NCBI GenBank assembly: GCA_902774365.1
Contig: CACYHX010000012.1
Span: 1-54,261, forward strand
Direction of reading: 5' to 3'
DNA from: an uncultured Bacteroidia bacterium
GTDB taxonomy: Bacteria; Bacteroidota; Bacteroidia; Bacteroidales; F082
DNA: 54,261 bases
Shown: piece by piece, positions 1 to 8,668 of the stretch
Layout of the letters: each line of letters begins with the position of its first letter
Numbering within the stretch: the first letter of the stretch is position 1
Program-made: the position numbers and the translations under genes
Notes under the pieces: model-generated
Told to the model about the DNA's origin: nothing
Database searches by the model: none
Seen by the model: only the letters and a program-made list of their open reading frames with translations

Positions 1-375
1 GTTTTGCGAGATGATGTTGTTCTTCTCGTGCAGGATGGCCAGCATGAGGTGTTCGGAGCGGACGATGTCCGAATGGAACTCCTTGGCGATGATATAGGTA
101 AACTTCAGCACGCGTTCGGCTTGCTTGGTGAGAGGCAAGGCCAGCACGGCACTTTGGTTGGTGTTGGCGGTGCGCACTGAGGCTTCCAACTTCTTCGTAA
201 ACACCTCGATGTTCAAGTTGAGGTTCTCCAAAATCTTGATGGCGCTGCTGCCACCTTCCTTCAACATACCCAAAAAAAGGTGCTCCAACCCGACGTATGG
301 GTTCCCAAGGCGTTGTGCCTCCTGATGGCTGAGTGACAAAATGGCACGAACGCGGGGAGAGAATTTAGCATCCAT
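1..375 (-). CDS. clpC: ClpC-type AAA+ chaperone, N-terminal part (truncated by window edge)
   Basis: This is the first 125 residues of a Clp ATPase; the 3' part lies outside the window. The ATG is at 375 and the frame stays open to base 1. The product starts MDAKFSPRVRAILSLSHQEA and continues through GLEHLFLGML, then ERVLKFTYIIAKEFHSD and SEHLMLAIL, the two half-repeats of the Clp_N domain that receives substrates or adaptors. ClpC proteins unfold cytosolic proteins for ClpP. The AAA+ modules are not visible, so ClpC versus ClpB rests on the N-domain only; the wording fits ClpC/MecB better. A TAnnTTTG-like promoter lies about 75 bases upstream on the same strand. Confidence 0.85.
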   Translation of the reverse strand, partial: MDAKFSPRVRAILSLSHQEAQRLGNPYVGLEHLFLGMLKEGGSSAIKILENLNLNIEVFTKKLEASVRTANTNQSAVLALPLTKQAERVLKFTYIIAKEFHSDIVRSEHLMLAILHEKNNIISQN

Positions 376-449
376 ATAATAATAATTCGTTAATTTTCAA
401 TAATTTGATAAAATACCCTACTTTTCGCTTGTCTGATTCATTCAGATTG

Positions 450-457
450 CAAAGGTA
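450..457 (-). promoter_or_regulatory. Bacteroidales -7 element for clpC
   Basis: The minus strand reads TACCTTTG, matching the Bacteroidales sigma-factor consensus TAnnTTTG, 75 bases before the clpC start. No clear -33 TTTG was assigned. Confidence 0.5.
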
Positions 458-572
458 CGAACAAAAACCGAGCCGCGCCAACTTTTTGAATCTTTTCAAG
501 ATTATTGTGAAGCATAATTTAATTTCGACCTACAATTCAGGCAAAACGACCGAAGCCATCGTCAATAGATAT

Positions 573-704
573 GTCACTTATTCCATGTTTTTTACTCCAA
601 AATTTGTCACTTATTCCATAAAATATAGGCATAATTTTGTCACTTATTCCGTTTTTTATGGGCCTAAAACGACCACTTATTCCATTTTGGATAATTCATG
701 GCTC
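573..704 (+). repeat. 33-bp tandem repeat array, four units, upstream of gyrA
   Basis: The core CACTTATTCC starts at 575, 608, 641 and 674, exactly 33 bases apart each time. Units 1-3 begin GTCACTTATTCC and unit 4 ACCACTTATTCC. The rest of each unit is AT-rich and only partly conserved, with T-runs in the middle and AAAATTT-like ends. Because 33 bases equal 11 codons, a plus-strand frame reads VTYS every 11 residues and the minus strand reads GIS(D/G) every 11 residues. I found no convincing start codon for either, so I treat it as a DNA repeat. The gap 376-814 otherwise holds only the clpC and gyrA promoters. Confidence 0.8.
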
Positions 705-768
705 GTTTCTGATGCTCCAGGTTTTTGAAGTTTTTGCCCTTTTTTGCCCAACCTATCTAAAAATTTCC

Positions 769-776
769 TATTTTTG
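769..776 (+). promoter_or_regulatory. gyrA: Bacteroidales -7 element for gyrA
   Basis: TATTTTTG matches TAnnTTTG and lies 38 bases before the gyrA ATG. A TTTG at 743-746, 22 bases upstream, is a plausible -33 element, slightly longer spaced than the usual 19-21. Confidence 0.55.
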
Positions 777-814
777 CACCCTTATTGAACAAAAGAGAAT
801 AATAGTACCCAAAA

Positions 815-3403
815 ATGGACGAGAATAATATCATCAATCCTGAAAACCAGGAAGATAACATCCCTGAAAACACGGGGGAAAGAATTATCAAGGTCAACCT
901 TGAGAACCAGATGAAGTCGGCTTACATCGACTATTCGATGTCGGTCATCGTCTCGCGTGCCCTTCCTGACGTGCGTGACGGCCTCAAGCCTGTGCAACGC
1001 CGTGTGCTGTATGGCATGAAGAACATGGGCGTCACGTCGAGAGGTGCCTATCGTAAATCCGCCAAGATCGTGGGTGAGGTGATGGGTAACTACCACCCGC
1101 ACGGCGACTCCGCCATCTATGACACTTTGGCGCGTATGGCCCAATGGTGGTCGCTGCGCTATCCCTTGGTAGACCCGCAAGGTAACTTCGGTTCGATGGA
1201 CGGCGACAGCCCTGCCGCCATGCGTTACACCGAGGCACGCTTGGAGAAGATCTCCGAAGAGATGCTCGACGACCTCGACAAGGACACCGTCGACTTCCAG
1301 AATACTTTTGACGATTCATCGCAGGAGCCTACCGTGCTGCCTACGCAGATCCCGGGCCTGCTGGTCAACGGCAGCAACGGCATCGCCGTGGGTATGGCTA
1401 CCAACATGGCTCCCCATAACCTCAGCGAATGCGTCGATGGCATTATCGCCTATATCGACAACCGCGACATCGACACGGCCGGCCTGATGCAATACATCAA
1501 GGCGCCCGACTTCCCGACTGCTGGCGTCATCTATGGCTACGAAGGCGTGCGCGAGGCTTTTGAGACGGGTAGGGGACGCATCGTCCTCCGTGGTGAGACC
1601 CACTTCGAGGAACACAACGGCCACGAGCGCATCATCGCCACCTCAGTGCCTTATCAAGTCAACAAGGCCGAGATGATCAAGAAGACCGCCGACCTCGTCA
1701 ACGACAAGAAACTGGAAGGTTTGGCCGATATCCGCGATGAGTCAGACCGCAAGGGTATCCGCGTGGTGTATGAACTGAAACGCGACGCCAACCCCGACGT
1801 GGTGCTCAATAAACTGTTCATGATGACCCCGCTGCAAAGCTCGTTCAACGTGAACAATGTGGCTTTGGTCAACGGTCGTCCTTATACATTGAACCTCAAG
1901 CAGCTGATCGAACACTTTGTGGCCCACCGCCATGAAGTCGTCCTGCGCCGCACGCGCTTCGAGTTGAAGAAAGCCGAAGACCGTGCCCATATCTTGGAAG
2001 GTCTGGCCCGCGCCATCGACATCGTCGACGAAATCATCGCCACCATCCGCGCTTGTAAGGGCGGCACACCTGAAGCCAAGCAAGCCATCATGGACAAGTT
2101 CGGCTTTGACGACCCGCAAGCCAGCGCCATCGTGGCTTACCGCCTCGGTCAGTTGGCCGGCCTCGAAATCAAGAAGATCATGGACGAGTTGGACGAAATC
2201 CACGAGCGCATCAAGCATTACCATGACATTCTCGAGAACGAGACGTTGCAGTTCCAAATCATCAAGGACGAACTGACCGTCATCAAGGAGAAATATGGCG
2301 ACGCCCGCCGTACCCAGATCGTCCCCGCCGCCGGTGAGTTCCGCATGGAAGACATCATCGCCGACGACGCCGTGGTCATCACCATCTCGCACCTCGGTTA
2401 CATCAAGCGCACCCCGCTGACCGAATACCGCGTGCAGAGCCGTGGCGGCAAGGGCTCGAAAGGCTCAGCTACCCGCGATACCGACTTCATCGAACACATC
2501 TTCACGGCCACCAACCACAACCATCTGCTGTTCTTCACCGAGCAAGGCAAGTGCTACAAGCTGCGTGCCTTTGAGATCCCCGAAGAGGGCAAGAACAGCA
2601 AGGGTCGCGCCATCCAGAACCTGTTGCCGCTCGACAAGGACAACAAGGTGATGGCCTACCTCAACGTGAAGAGCATGAGCGACGAGGAGTACCTCGAAAA
2701 CAACTACATCATCCTCTGCACCAAGAAGGGCATCATCAAGAAGACCAACTTGGCCGCTTATAAGAACGTCCGCCAAAACGGCATCATCGCCGTCAACATC
2801 CGCGAAGACGACCAGCTGCTCGAGGCTTGCCTCACCAGCGGCAACGACGAGGTGCTGATGGCAGTGCGTTCGGGTAAGGCCGTCCGCTTCAACGAGCAGA
2901 CCGTCCGCCCGATGGGCCGTACCGCCACGGGTGTGAAAGCCATCACTCTGGGTTCGCCTGAGGACGAAGTCATCGGCATGGTGTGCATCAACGACCCGCA
3001 ACAGACCGTCCTGGTGGTCTCGGAGAAGGGCTTCGGCAAGCGTTCCAACATCGACGACTACCGCATCACCAACCGTGGTGCCAAGGGCGTGAAGACCCTC
3101 AATATTACCGACAAGACCGGCGACCTCATCGCCATCAAGGGTGTGACCGACGACGAAGACCTGATGATCATCAACAAGTCGGGCATCGTCATCCGCATGG
3201 AAGTCAGCAAGCTGCGTGTGATGGGCCGTGCCACCCAAGGCGTGAAACTCATCGACCTGCGCGGCACCGACGAGATCGCTGCTGTCACCAAGGTGGAGCA
3301 TGAAGAGGAGCCCGAAGATACCGAGGCCGTCGAGCCTGTCGAAGGCGGCGAGATGCCGGCTCCTGAGGCTGAAAATCCCACAGAAACCACTTTGGAACAA
3401 TAA
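815..3403 (+). CDS. gyrA: DNA gyrase subunit A
   Basis: GyrA is the breakage-reunion subunit that works with GyrB to introduce negative supercoils. The 862-residue product has the family's N-terminal signature ([19 protein letters not shown], residues 42-60), the catalytic tyrosine at Y138 in AMRYTEARL, and a beta-pinwheel C-terminal region with a GyrA-box-like [10 protein letters not shown] near residue 544, which supports gyrase over ParC. The quinolone-determining region reads GDSAIYD, so S99 and D103 (E. coli S83 and D87) are the susceptible-type residues. The C-terminus ends in a long Glu/Pro-rich acidic tail. It has its own promoter; a TPR protein follows after a short gap and may be cotranscribed. 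Confidence 0.97.
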   Translation: MDENNIINPENQEDNIPENTGERIIKVNLENQMKSAYIDYSMSVIVSRALPDVRDGLKPVQRRVLYGMKNMGVTSRGAYRKSAKIVGEVMGNYHPHGDSAIYDTLARMAQWWSLRYPLVDPQGNFGSMDGDSPAAMRYTEARLEKISEEMLDDLDKDTVDFQNTFDDSSQEPTVLPTQIPGLLVNGSNGIAVGMATNMAPHNLSECVDGIIAYIDNRDIDTAGLMQYIKAPDFPTAGVIYGYEGVREAFETGRGRIVLRGETHFEEHNGHERIIATSVPYQVNKAEMIKKTADLVNDKKLEGLADIRDESDRKGIRVVYELKRDANPDVVLNKLFMMTPLQSSFNVNNVALVNGRPYTLNLKQLIEHFVAHRHEVVLRRTRFELKKAEDRAHILEGLARAIDIVDEIIATIRACKGGTPEAKQAIMDKFGFDDPQASAIVAYRLGQLAGLEIKKIMDELDEIHERIKHYHDILENETLQFQIIKDELTVIKEKYGDARRTQIVPAAGEFRMEDIIADDAVVITISHLGYIKRTPLTEYRVQSRGGKGSKGSATRDTDFIEHIFTATNHNHLLFFTEQGKCYKLRAFEIPEEGKNSKGRAIQNLLPLDKDNKVMAYLNVKSMSDEEYLENNYIILCTKKGIIKKTNLAAYKNVRQNGIIAVNIREDDQLLEACLTSGNDEVLMAVRSGKAVRFNEQTVRPMGRTATGVKAITLGSPEDEVIGMVCINDPQQTVLVVSEKGFGKRSNIDDYRITNRGAKGVKTLNITDKTGDLIAIKGVTDDEDLMIINKSGIVIRMEVSKLRVMGRATQGVKLIDLRGTDEIAAVTKVEHEEEPEDTEAVEPVEGGEMPAPEAENPTETTLEQ

Positions 3404-3458
3404 TTGTATAGGAATAAACCAACAAACGAAATTGTCAAACTTTAAATAATTGGAAAAA

Positions 3459-4643
3459 ATGAAAAAAGTAATGATTTTGCTGGTCATCGCCCTCACCGCC
3501 AACGTGATGATGGCCCAAAAGAAAGACAGAACCGACGCTTACATGTACAACAAGAACGGCCAATACGCCAAGGCTATGGCCTCCATCGAGAAGTGCATCA
3601 ACCACGATCAGTTCCTTGGCATGAAACCCAACGAGCAATCACAGGCTTGGCTGTATCGTGCTGCCATCTATCAGAACATCATCCAATCCGACGATGAGAA
3701 CCTCAAGGCCCAGGTGCCCAATGCTTTGGAAATCGTCTACGAGTCGCTGATGAAGTGCTTGGAGAATGAATCCTTCTGCGCAGATGAACAAAACCAGATG
3801 GAGATTGGCATGCGTATCGCCTCTGTCATGACCGCCTATTATACCCAAGGTGCCGACGCCTACAACAACGGTCAGTTTGCGCAAGCCGCTCCTTTGTTTA
3901 AGAAGGCCTACGACATCGCCGCTTCGTTGGGCGGTGGCGAACAGGCAACCGAAATGCTGAACCTCGCCGCCACTTCCGCTCTGAGAGCCGAGGATTACAA
4001 CACCGCTCTGGAGTATTACAACGAGCTGAAGGGCAATGGCAAAGAAACCGCCGAACTCTACAGACACCTCGCTTCTTGCTACAATGGTCTGGGACAGTCT
4101 GAACAAGCCATGGAGATGATCAACGCCGGCTTGGCTCTCGACCCGGGTGATGCCAACCTCATCCTCGAAAAGGTGAACGCCTACCTGAAGGAAGGCAAGG
4201 GCGCCGAAGCCGTGGCCGACTTGCAGAAGCTCCATGAGCTCGACCCAGAGAACGCCCAACTGCTCTTCGTGTTGGGTACCATCTACGGCGACGAGAACAA
4301 CAAGGACGTGTTTGACACCGAGAAAGCCAAGCAGTACTACGAGCAGGCCCTGGCCATCAATCCCAACTACTACGATGCTATCTATAACATCGGCGTGCTT
4401 TACACCACCATGGCCAACAAGTACATCGAGCAGGCCAACGACATCACTGGTTTCTCAAAGGCCGAACAGGAACAATACAACAAGCTGATCGAACAGGCCA
4501 ACGATTTGCTCCGCACCGGTATGCCTTACCTGAAACAGGCTTACGAAGCCCAGCCTTCCGACGACGTGAAGAACGTGTTGCGTTCCATCTATGTGAAACT
4601 TAACATGACCGACGAAGTCAAGGCCCTGGACGGCAGAGAATAA
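3459..4643 (+). CDS. Secreted/periplasmic TPR-repeat protein
   Basis: The 394-residue protein begins MKKVMILLVIALTANVMMAQ, a Sec signal peptide cleaved after the Ala-Gln region. A TTG at 3450 is in frame, but the ATG at 3459 gives the proper signal peptide start. The mature part is helical with repeated TPR patterns (for example ALEYYNELKGNGKETAELYRH, AMEMINAGLALDPGDANLI, YYEQALAINPNYYDAIYNIG), so it should be a protein-protein interaction scaffold in the periplasm or on the outer membrane. No catalytic motif is visible. It lies 55 bases after gyrA with no evident promoter of its own and is followed by a strong terminator. The function is unknown. Confidence 0.85.
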   Translation: MKKVMILLVIALTANVMMAQKKDRTDAYMYNKNGQYAKAMASIEKCINHDQFLGMKPNEQSQAWLYRAAIYQNIIQSDDENLKAQVPNALEIVYESLMKCLENESFCADEQNQMEIGMRIASVMTAYYTQGADAYNNGQFAQAAPLFKKAYDIAASLGGGEQATEMLNLAATSALRAEDYNTALEYYNELKGNGKETAELYRHLASCYNGLGQSEQAMEMINAGLALDPGDANLILEKVNAYLKEGKGAEAVADLQKLHELDPENAQLLFVLGTIYGDENNKDVFDTEKAKQYYEQALAINPNYYDAIYNIGVLYTTMANKYIEQANDITGFSKAEQEQYNKLIEQANDLLRTGMPYLKQAYEAQPSDDVKNVLRSIYVKLNMTDEVKALDGRE

Positions 4644-4667
4644 TGCAAAAACTCTCACGTAATAAGG

Positions 4668-4694
4668 AAGCCTCGCGAAAGCGGGGCTTTTTTT
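4668..4694 (+). terminator. Rho-independent terminator after the TPR gene
   Basis: A 9-bp stem (AAGCCTCGC / GCGGGGCTT with one G-T pair) closes a GAAA tetraloop and runs into a T-tract. It separates the gyrA-TPR unit from the following oxidoreductase. Confidence 0.85.
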
Positions 4695-4736
4695 GTGCAT
4701 TTTTTTGAGTTTTTTCTTGCCATATTAGAAAATCAC

Positions 4737-4744
4737 TATCTTTG
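4737..4744 (+). promoter_or_regulatory. Bacteroidales -7 element for the Nfn-like gene
   Basis: TATCTTTG matches TAnnTTTG, 45 bases before the ATG at 4789 and just after the preceding terminator. Confidence 0.6.
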
Positions 4745-4788
4745 CAAGGATTAATTGTAAAGAAAACTAACTCATATTCCATAAAGTC

Positions 4789-7059
4789 ATGTTTGAAATC
4801 ATACACAAAGAGACATTTGCAGCCGAGACTTACCTGATGGAAGTCGTTGCGCCTCGCATCGCACATTCGGCGTTACCTGGACAATTCTTGATTGTCAAGA
4901 TGGAAGAAAACTCGGAACGTATCCCTTTGACTATTAGCGACTACCATCGCGTCAGAGGTACGGTGACCCTCGTCTTCAAAGCCATTGGTGAGTCGACGAA
5001 GAAAATGGCTCAATACAAGGAAGGCGACCGTTTCGCCGACATCGTTGGCCCCTTGGGCAAGCCTTCCGAGTTTGCCACGATGACGGCTGAGGAACTGCGC
5101 AAGCGCAGCTTCGTCTTCATCGGCGGTGGCGTGGGTATCGCCCCAATCTATCCCCAGGTGAAGTGGTTGAATGACCATGGTGCCACGGCCGACTGTATCA
5201 TCGGTGCTCGCACCAAGGACCTGCTCATCTTCGAAAAGGAACTGGCTGAAGTCAGCAACCTGTATGTCACCTCCGACGACGGCTCCACGGGTCGCAAGGG
5301 CTTGGTGACCGACGTGCTCCGTCAGTTGGTGGCCAGTGGCAAGCAGTATGACGAGGCTGTGGCCATCGGCCCGATGATCATGATGAAGTTTGCCACCAAG
5401 ACCTGTGAGGAGTTGGGCATCCGTTGCACGGTGTCGCTCAACAGTATCATGGTCGATGGCACGGGTATGTGTGGCGCCTGCCGTGTGAGCATCGGCGGCA
5501 AGACCAAGTTCACCTGCATCGACGGTCCCGAGTTCCTTGGCAAAGATGTCGACTTCGACGAAGCCATGAAACGTCAGGCTATGTATAATAATGTGGTGAC
5601 ACGCAAGCAACTCCAAGCCGAGGAGAAAGCCGAAGGCCATGAGTGCCACATCGGAGGCATCTCTGAAGAGACCTTTGACAAGAAAAAACGTGTCCCCGTT
5701 CCGGAGCAAAAACCCGAGATCCGCGCCCACAACTTCGATGAGGTGTGCCTCGGTTATTCCGCTGACATGGCCATCATGGAGGCACAGCGTTGCCTGCACT
5801 GCAAGAGCCCGCAATGCGTGGCGCATTGCCCCGTCAACGTCAACATTCCTGATTTCATCGCCCGTGTGGCCCAAGGTGACTTTGCAGGTGCTGCGGGTGT
5901 CATCAGCTGCGACTCGGCGCTGCCGGCCGTCTGCGGTCGTGTGTGCCCGCAGGAGACCCAGTGCGAAGGTGCCTGCGTGATGGGCAAAAAGTTCGAGCCT
6001 ATCGCCATCGGCAAGCTGGAGCGCTTCGTGGGTGATTACGCCATCGAGCACGACCTGCACTTCAGCAGCCAGAGTATCCCGAACGGTCACAAGGTGGCCA
6101 TCATCGGTAGCGGTCCTTCTGGCTTGACCTGCGCCAAGGACCTGCTCTCCATGGGATACGACGTCACCATCTTCGAGGCCTTGCACGAGTTGGGCGGTGT
6201 GCTGATGTATGGCATCCCGTCGTTCCGTCTGCCTAAGGACACCGTCGTGAAGAAAGAGGTGGATAGTGTGCGTAAGTTGGGCGCCAAGTTTGAGAAAGAC
6301 GTGGTCGTCGGCCGCACCATCACTATCGACGAGCTGATGAAACGCGAAGGCTTTGAGGCAGTGTTTGTCGGCTCGGGCGCTGGCTTCCCGATGATGATGA
6401 ACGTGCCGGGCGAGAACCTCTGCGGCGTGGTTTCGGCCAACGAGTTCCTGACCCGTAACAACTTGTTGTTCGCCTATAAGGAAGGCTATGAGACCCCGAA
6501 CTATGTCGGCAAGAAAGTCGCCGTGGTCGGTGGCGGCAACGTGGCCATGGATGCCGCGCGTACCGCCTTGCGTCTCGGCGCCGAGGTGCATATCGTCTAC
6601 CGTCGTTCCGAGGCCGAGTTGCCTGCAAGGGTGGAGGAGGTGCACCATGCCAAGGAAGAAGGCGTCATCTTCGACCTACTGACGGCTCCTGTCGAGGTGT
6701 TGGGTGACGAAAACGGCTGGGTGAAAGGCTTCAAGTGCGTGAAGTGCGAGCTTGGCGAGCCTGACGCTTCGGGTCGTCGTAGCCCCGTCCCGATTAAGGA
6801 TTCGGAGTTTGTCCTAGATGTCGACATGATCATCATGGCACTGGGTACATCGCCTAACCCGTTGATTGGCAGCACGACGCGTAACCTCGACTTGAACAAG
6901 AAGGGCTGCATCGTGGCCGATGAGGTGGGTGCCACCTCACGTCCCGGCATCTTCGCCGGTGGCGATGCAGTGAGTGGCGCCGCCACGGTCATCCTCGCCA
7001 TGGGCGCCGGCAAGAAAGCCGCCAAGGCCATCGACGAGTATATCAAATCGCTGCATTAA
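4789..7059 (+). CDS. Fused NfnAB/SudAB-type ferredoxin:NAD(P)H oxidoreductase (annotated elsewhere as PyrK-like/glutamate synthase small-subunit fusion)
   Basis: A single 756-residue polypeptide joins two flavoprotein subunits that are separate in many bacteria. Residues 1-270 are an FNR/PyrK-like FAD and NAD(P) module with a [2Fe-2S] site formed by C228, C231 and C243 after VDGTGM; NfnA proteins are known to use three Cys and one Asp here, which fits D223. Residues 300-756 match the GltD/NfnB family: two Cys groups (C335, C338, C343, C347 and C382, C386, C392, C396) for [4Fe-4S] clusters, an FAD GSGPSG motif near 441, and a second dinucleotide fold (VVGGGNVAMDAARTALRLG). By family it would exchange electrons between NADH, NADPH and ferredoxin, or act as a sulfide dehydrogenase; the sequence alone does not settle the substrate. 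It is probably cytosolic. Confidence 0.85.
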   Translation: MFEIIHKETFAAETYLMEVVAPRIAHSALPGQFLIVKMEENSERIPLTISDYHRVRGTVTLVFKAIGESTKKMAQYKEGDRFADIVGPLGKPSEFATMTAEELRKRSFVFIGGGVGIAPIYPQVKWLNDHGATADCIIGARTKDLLIFEKELAEVSNLYVTSDDGSTGRKGLVTDVLRQLVASGKQYDEAVAIGPMIMMKFATKTCEELGIRCTVSLNSIMVDGTGMCGACRVSIGGKTKFTCIDGPEFLGKDVDFDEAMKRQAMYNNVVTRKQLQAEEKAEGHECHIGGISEETFDKKKRVPVPEQKPEIRAHNFDEVCLGYSADMAIMEAQRCLHCKSPQCVAHCPVNVNIPDFIARVAQGDFAGAAGVISCDSALPAVCGRVCPQETQCEGACVMGKKFEPIAIGKLERFVGDYAIEHDLHFSSQSIPNGHKVAIIGSGPSGLTCAKDLLSMGYDVTIFEALHELGGVLMYGIPSFRLPKDTVVKKEVDSVRKLGAKFEKDVVVGRTITIDELMKREGFEAVFVGSGAGFPMMMNVPGENLCGVVSANEFLTRNNLLFAYKEGYETPNYVGKKVAVVGGGNVAMDAARTALRLGAEVHIVYRRSEAELPARVEEVHHAKEEGVIFDLLTAPVEVLGDENGWVKGFKCVKCELGEPDASGRRSPVPIKDSEFVLDVDMIIMALGTSPNPLIGSTTRNLDLNKKGCIVADEVGATSRPGIFAGGDAVSGAATVILAMGAGKKAAKAIDEYIKSLH

Positions 7060-7071
7060 TATAATTGTATT

Positions 7072-7530
7072 ATGCGCGTTGCACTAAAACTGACAGTCAT
7101 GGCAGCCATGTTATTCGTGGCTGCCATGTTGCCTCTTTCCTTAGAGGCACAGGACAGCATTCCGCCATTGGAATTGACGGAGTGGACCCAACTTGACGAC
7201 GGCCAGTGGTTACGTTCTTATACGAACAACAAAGGACATCTTCGTACTAAGTTGTACACTGAAGTGGACGAGAAATTGTTGCTTGCCGGTATCAACAACG
7301 ATTTGAACCGTGGCATGATTTATCAGGCGGTTTCGTTTGCAAGTGGAGTGGGGTGCGGGGTCCTTGCTTTCACTTTAGGACCTAAAAATCCTGCAACATG
7401 GCTTTTTGCTGCCGGCTCATTGGGTTTTCAGATTGCCTCATGGGTGGTAATAAGCCAAAAAGCTGTAACGATAACGCCAACGGGAGTCATCGTCAGGCCT
7501 TCAAAAATCCAGAAGTCCAAGAAGAAATAA
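7072..7530 (+). CDS. Hypothetical secreted or membrane-associated protein
   Basis: The 152-residue protein starts with a signal peptide (MRVALKLTVMAAMLFVAAML, then LEAQ). The mature part has a short polar region (LTEWTQLDDGQWLRSYTNN) and two hydrophobic stretches around residues 85-105 and 110-130 (YQAVSFASGVGCGVLAF and ATWLFAAGSLGFQIASWVV), ending in a Lys-rich tail. It follows the oxidoreductase by 12 bases, so it may be cotranscribed. I do not recognise a family. Confidence 0.7.
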   Translation: MRVALKLTVMAAMLFVAAMLPLSLEAQDSIPPLELTEWTQLDDGQWLRSYTNNKGHLRTKLYTEVDEKLLLAGINNDLNRGMIYQAVSFASGVGCGVLAFTLGPKNPATWLFAAGSLGFQIASWVVISQKAVTITPTGVIVRPSKIQKSKKK

Positions 7531-7534
7531 AAGA

Positions 7535-7834
7535 TTACTCCTTTATCTCGACATAAAACACCGTCGGGTCGTCTTCTTCCTCGAACGACTCGTCGGTATA
7601 GTATTGTCCAGGCTTGTCGTCGTCCTGGAAAAGGATGAGCGTCACTTTCTTGAAGGGGATAGGCTCTCCGGCTCGGCTGTAATAGTCGATGTTCTCTTCG
7701 GTGAGGCCTTCCATGTGCATCATCTTGAGCATCATGGCGAGGTCGAGGTTGACGTTGAGCAGGTCGCCTTTCCACTCGATGCTGATGACCGCCGTGGTGT
7801 AAAGCTTAAAGTTCTTGACTTCGACTTTTTTCAT
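7535..7834 (-). CDS. Small acidic hypothetical protein
   Basis: A 99-residue protein (starting MKKVEVKNFKLYTTAVISIE) without signal peptide or membrane segment. It has alternating beta-like segments and a strongly acidic C-terminal part (SFEEEDDPTVFYVEIKE). It is convergent with the upstream gene, leaving 4 bases between the stops, and has its own promoter match at 7866-7873. Codon use resembles its neighbours. The function is unknown. Confidence 0.7.
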   Translation of the reverse strand: MKKVEVKNFKLYTTAVISIEWKGDLLNVNLDLAMMLKMMHMEGLTEENIDYYSRAGEPIPFKKVTLILFQDDDKPGQYYTDESFEEEDDPTVFYVEIKE

Positions 7835-7865
7835 GGTATGGGCTTTAATCGGTGTGTTTATTCTA

Positions 7866-7873
7866 CAAAATTA
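7866..7873 (-). promoter_or_regulatory. -7 element for the 99-residue hypothetical gene
   Basis: The minus strand reads TAATTTTG, matching TAnnTTTG, 32 bases upstream of the ATG at 7834. Confidence 0.45.
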
Positions 7874-7935
7874 GTAAAAAAAACTGATTTTTGAAGAATT
7901 TGCACGAATTTTGCAATCGTTTGAACCAAAATTTC

Positions 7936-7943
7936 TAATTTTG
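7936..7943 (+). promoter_or_regulatory. -7 element for the MORN-like gene
   Basis: TAATTTTG matches TAnnTTTG; a TTTTG at 7909-7913 sits about 22 bases upstream as a possible -33 element. The start codon follows at 7967. Confidence 0.5.
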
Positions 7944-7966
7944 TACAATCTTTAAACTATGTGAAT

Positions 7967-8668
7967 ATGCGTAAGACTTTGATTATCATTGCAATGGCTT
8001 TGTTTGCCATGCCGATGTTCGCGCAAACCGTTGAAAGCGTGGACGTTTCAAAAGCCCCTGACGGCATTTTTAATACTACAACGCCAAACGATTGTGTCAT
8101 CGAAGGCACGGTCTTGAACGGCCAAAAGGTGGGCACTTGGATGGAGTATTTCTCCAGCACGCCTTATCTTCCCAAGAAGATCGTGAGCTTTGAGAAAGGC
8201 CAGATGAACGGAGTTTTTGTTGAATTGGACAAGACGGGTTCCATCACTAAAAAGGCTGAGTATAAGAACAACGTGCTGGATGGCCAATGCAGCGAATGGT
8301 ATCGCGGTGGTCGCTTGTCGAAGCTGAACACCTATAAAAACGGTCAACTTGACGGTAAGCAGATCCTTTGCTACGAGCAAGGCGGCAACCTCGAGGTGTC
8401 GAACTACAAGGAAGGCGTGCGTGACGGTGAGACGACTTGGTTCGATGAGAAAGGCAATAAGAAGATGACCATCTTCTACAAGAACGGCCAATTTGATGGT
8501 CAGCAACTGGTGTACTATCCCGATGGCTCTTTGAAGAGCGAGTCTGTCTACAAAAACGGCAAGATCCAAGGCAAGGTGAAGACCTATTCAGAGCCGCAGA
8601 AACCTCAGATGGATCCTAAGGAGAAGGAAAAGGCTGAAAAGGAAAAAATGGAAAAGAAAAAGAATTGA
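7967..8668 (+). CDS. Secreted MORN/YwqK-like repeat protein
   Basis: The 233-residue protein begins MRKTLIIIAMALFAMPMFAQ, a clear signal peptide; the in-frame GTG at 7961 is a less likely start. The mature protein is a run of about 22-residue repeats of the type YKNGQLDGKQ, YKEGVRDGETTW, YKNGQFDGQQLVYYPDG and YKNGKIQGKVK, the MORN-like pattern of the YwqK family. It ends in a highly charged Lys/Glu tail. Such repeats are structural; the family label antitoxin for YwqK does not imply a toxin here. Its stop overlaps the TTG start of the TonB-dependent receptor, which suggests that the two are translated together and may share an envelope role. Confidence 0.8.
   Translation: MRKTLIIIAMALFAMPMFAQTVESVDVSKAPDGIFNTTTPNDCVIEGTVLNGQKVGTWMEYFSSTPYLPKKIVSFEKGQMNGVFVELDKTGSITKKAEYKNNVLDGQCSEWYRGGRLSKLNTYKNGQLDGKQILCYEQGGNLEVSNYKEGVRDGETTWFDEKGNKKMTIFYKNGQFDGQQLVYYPDGSLKSESVYKNGKIQGKVKTYSEPQKPQMDPKEKEKAEKEKMEKKKN

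Noticed and set aside
573-704. Possible CRISPR array
   Set aside because: The period is 33 bases with a core of only about 12, the spacers are partly alike, and there are no cas genes.
405-728. Open frame with an 11-residue repeat (VTYS...) before gyrA
   Set aside because: It starts at a TTG and its sequence is explained by the 33-bp DNA repeat; no domain or upstream support makes it a gene.
2465-3502. Long minus-strand open frame opposite gyrA
   Set aside because: Antisense shadow of gyrA codons; no family features or promoter.
4873-6648. Long minus-strand open frame opposite the Nfn-like gene
   Set aside because: It is a shadow of a GC-rich coding strand; the His/Leu/Asp-rich product has no recognisable domain, and the plus-strand gene has clear motifs.
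7967-8668. Toxin-antitoxin pair suggested by YwqK-type naming
   Set aside because: The protein is secreted and repeat-only; no toxin gene is next to it.
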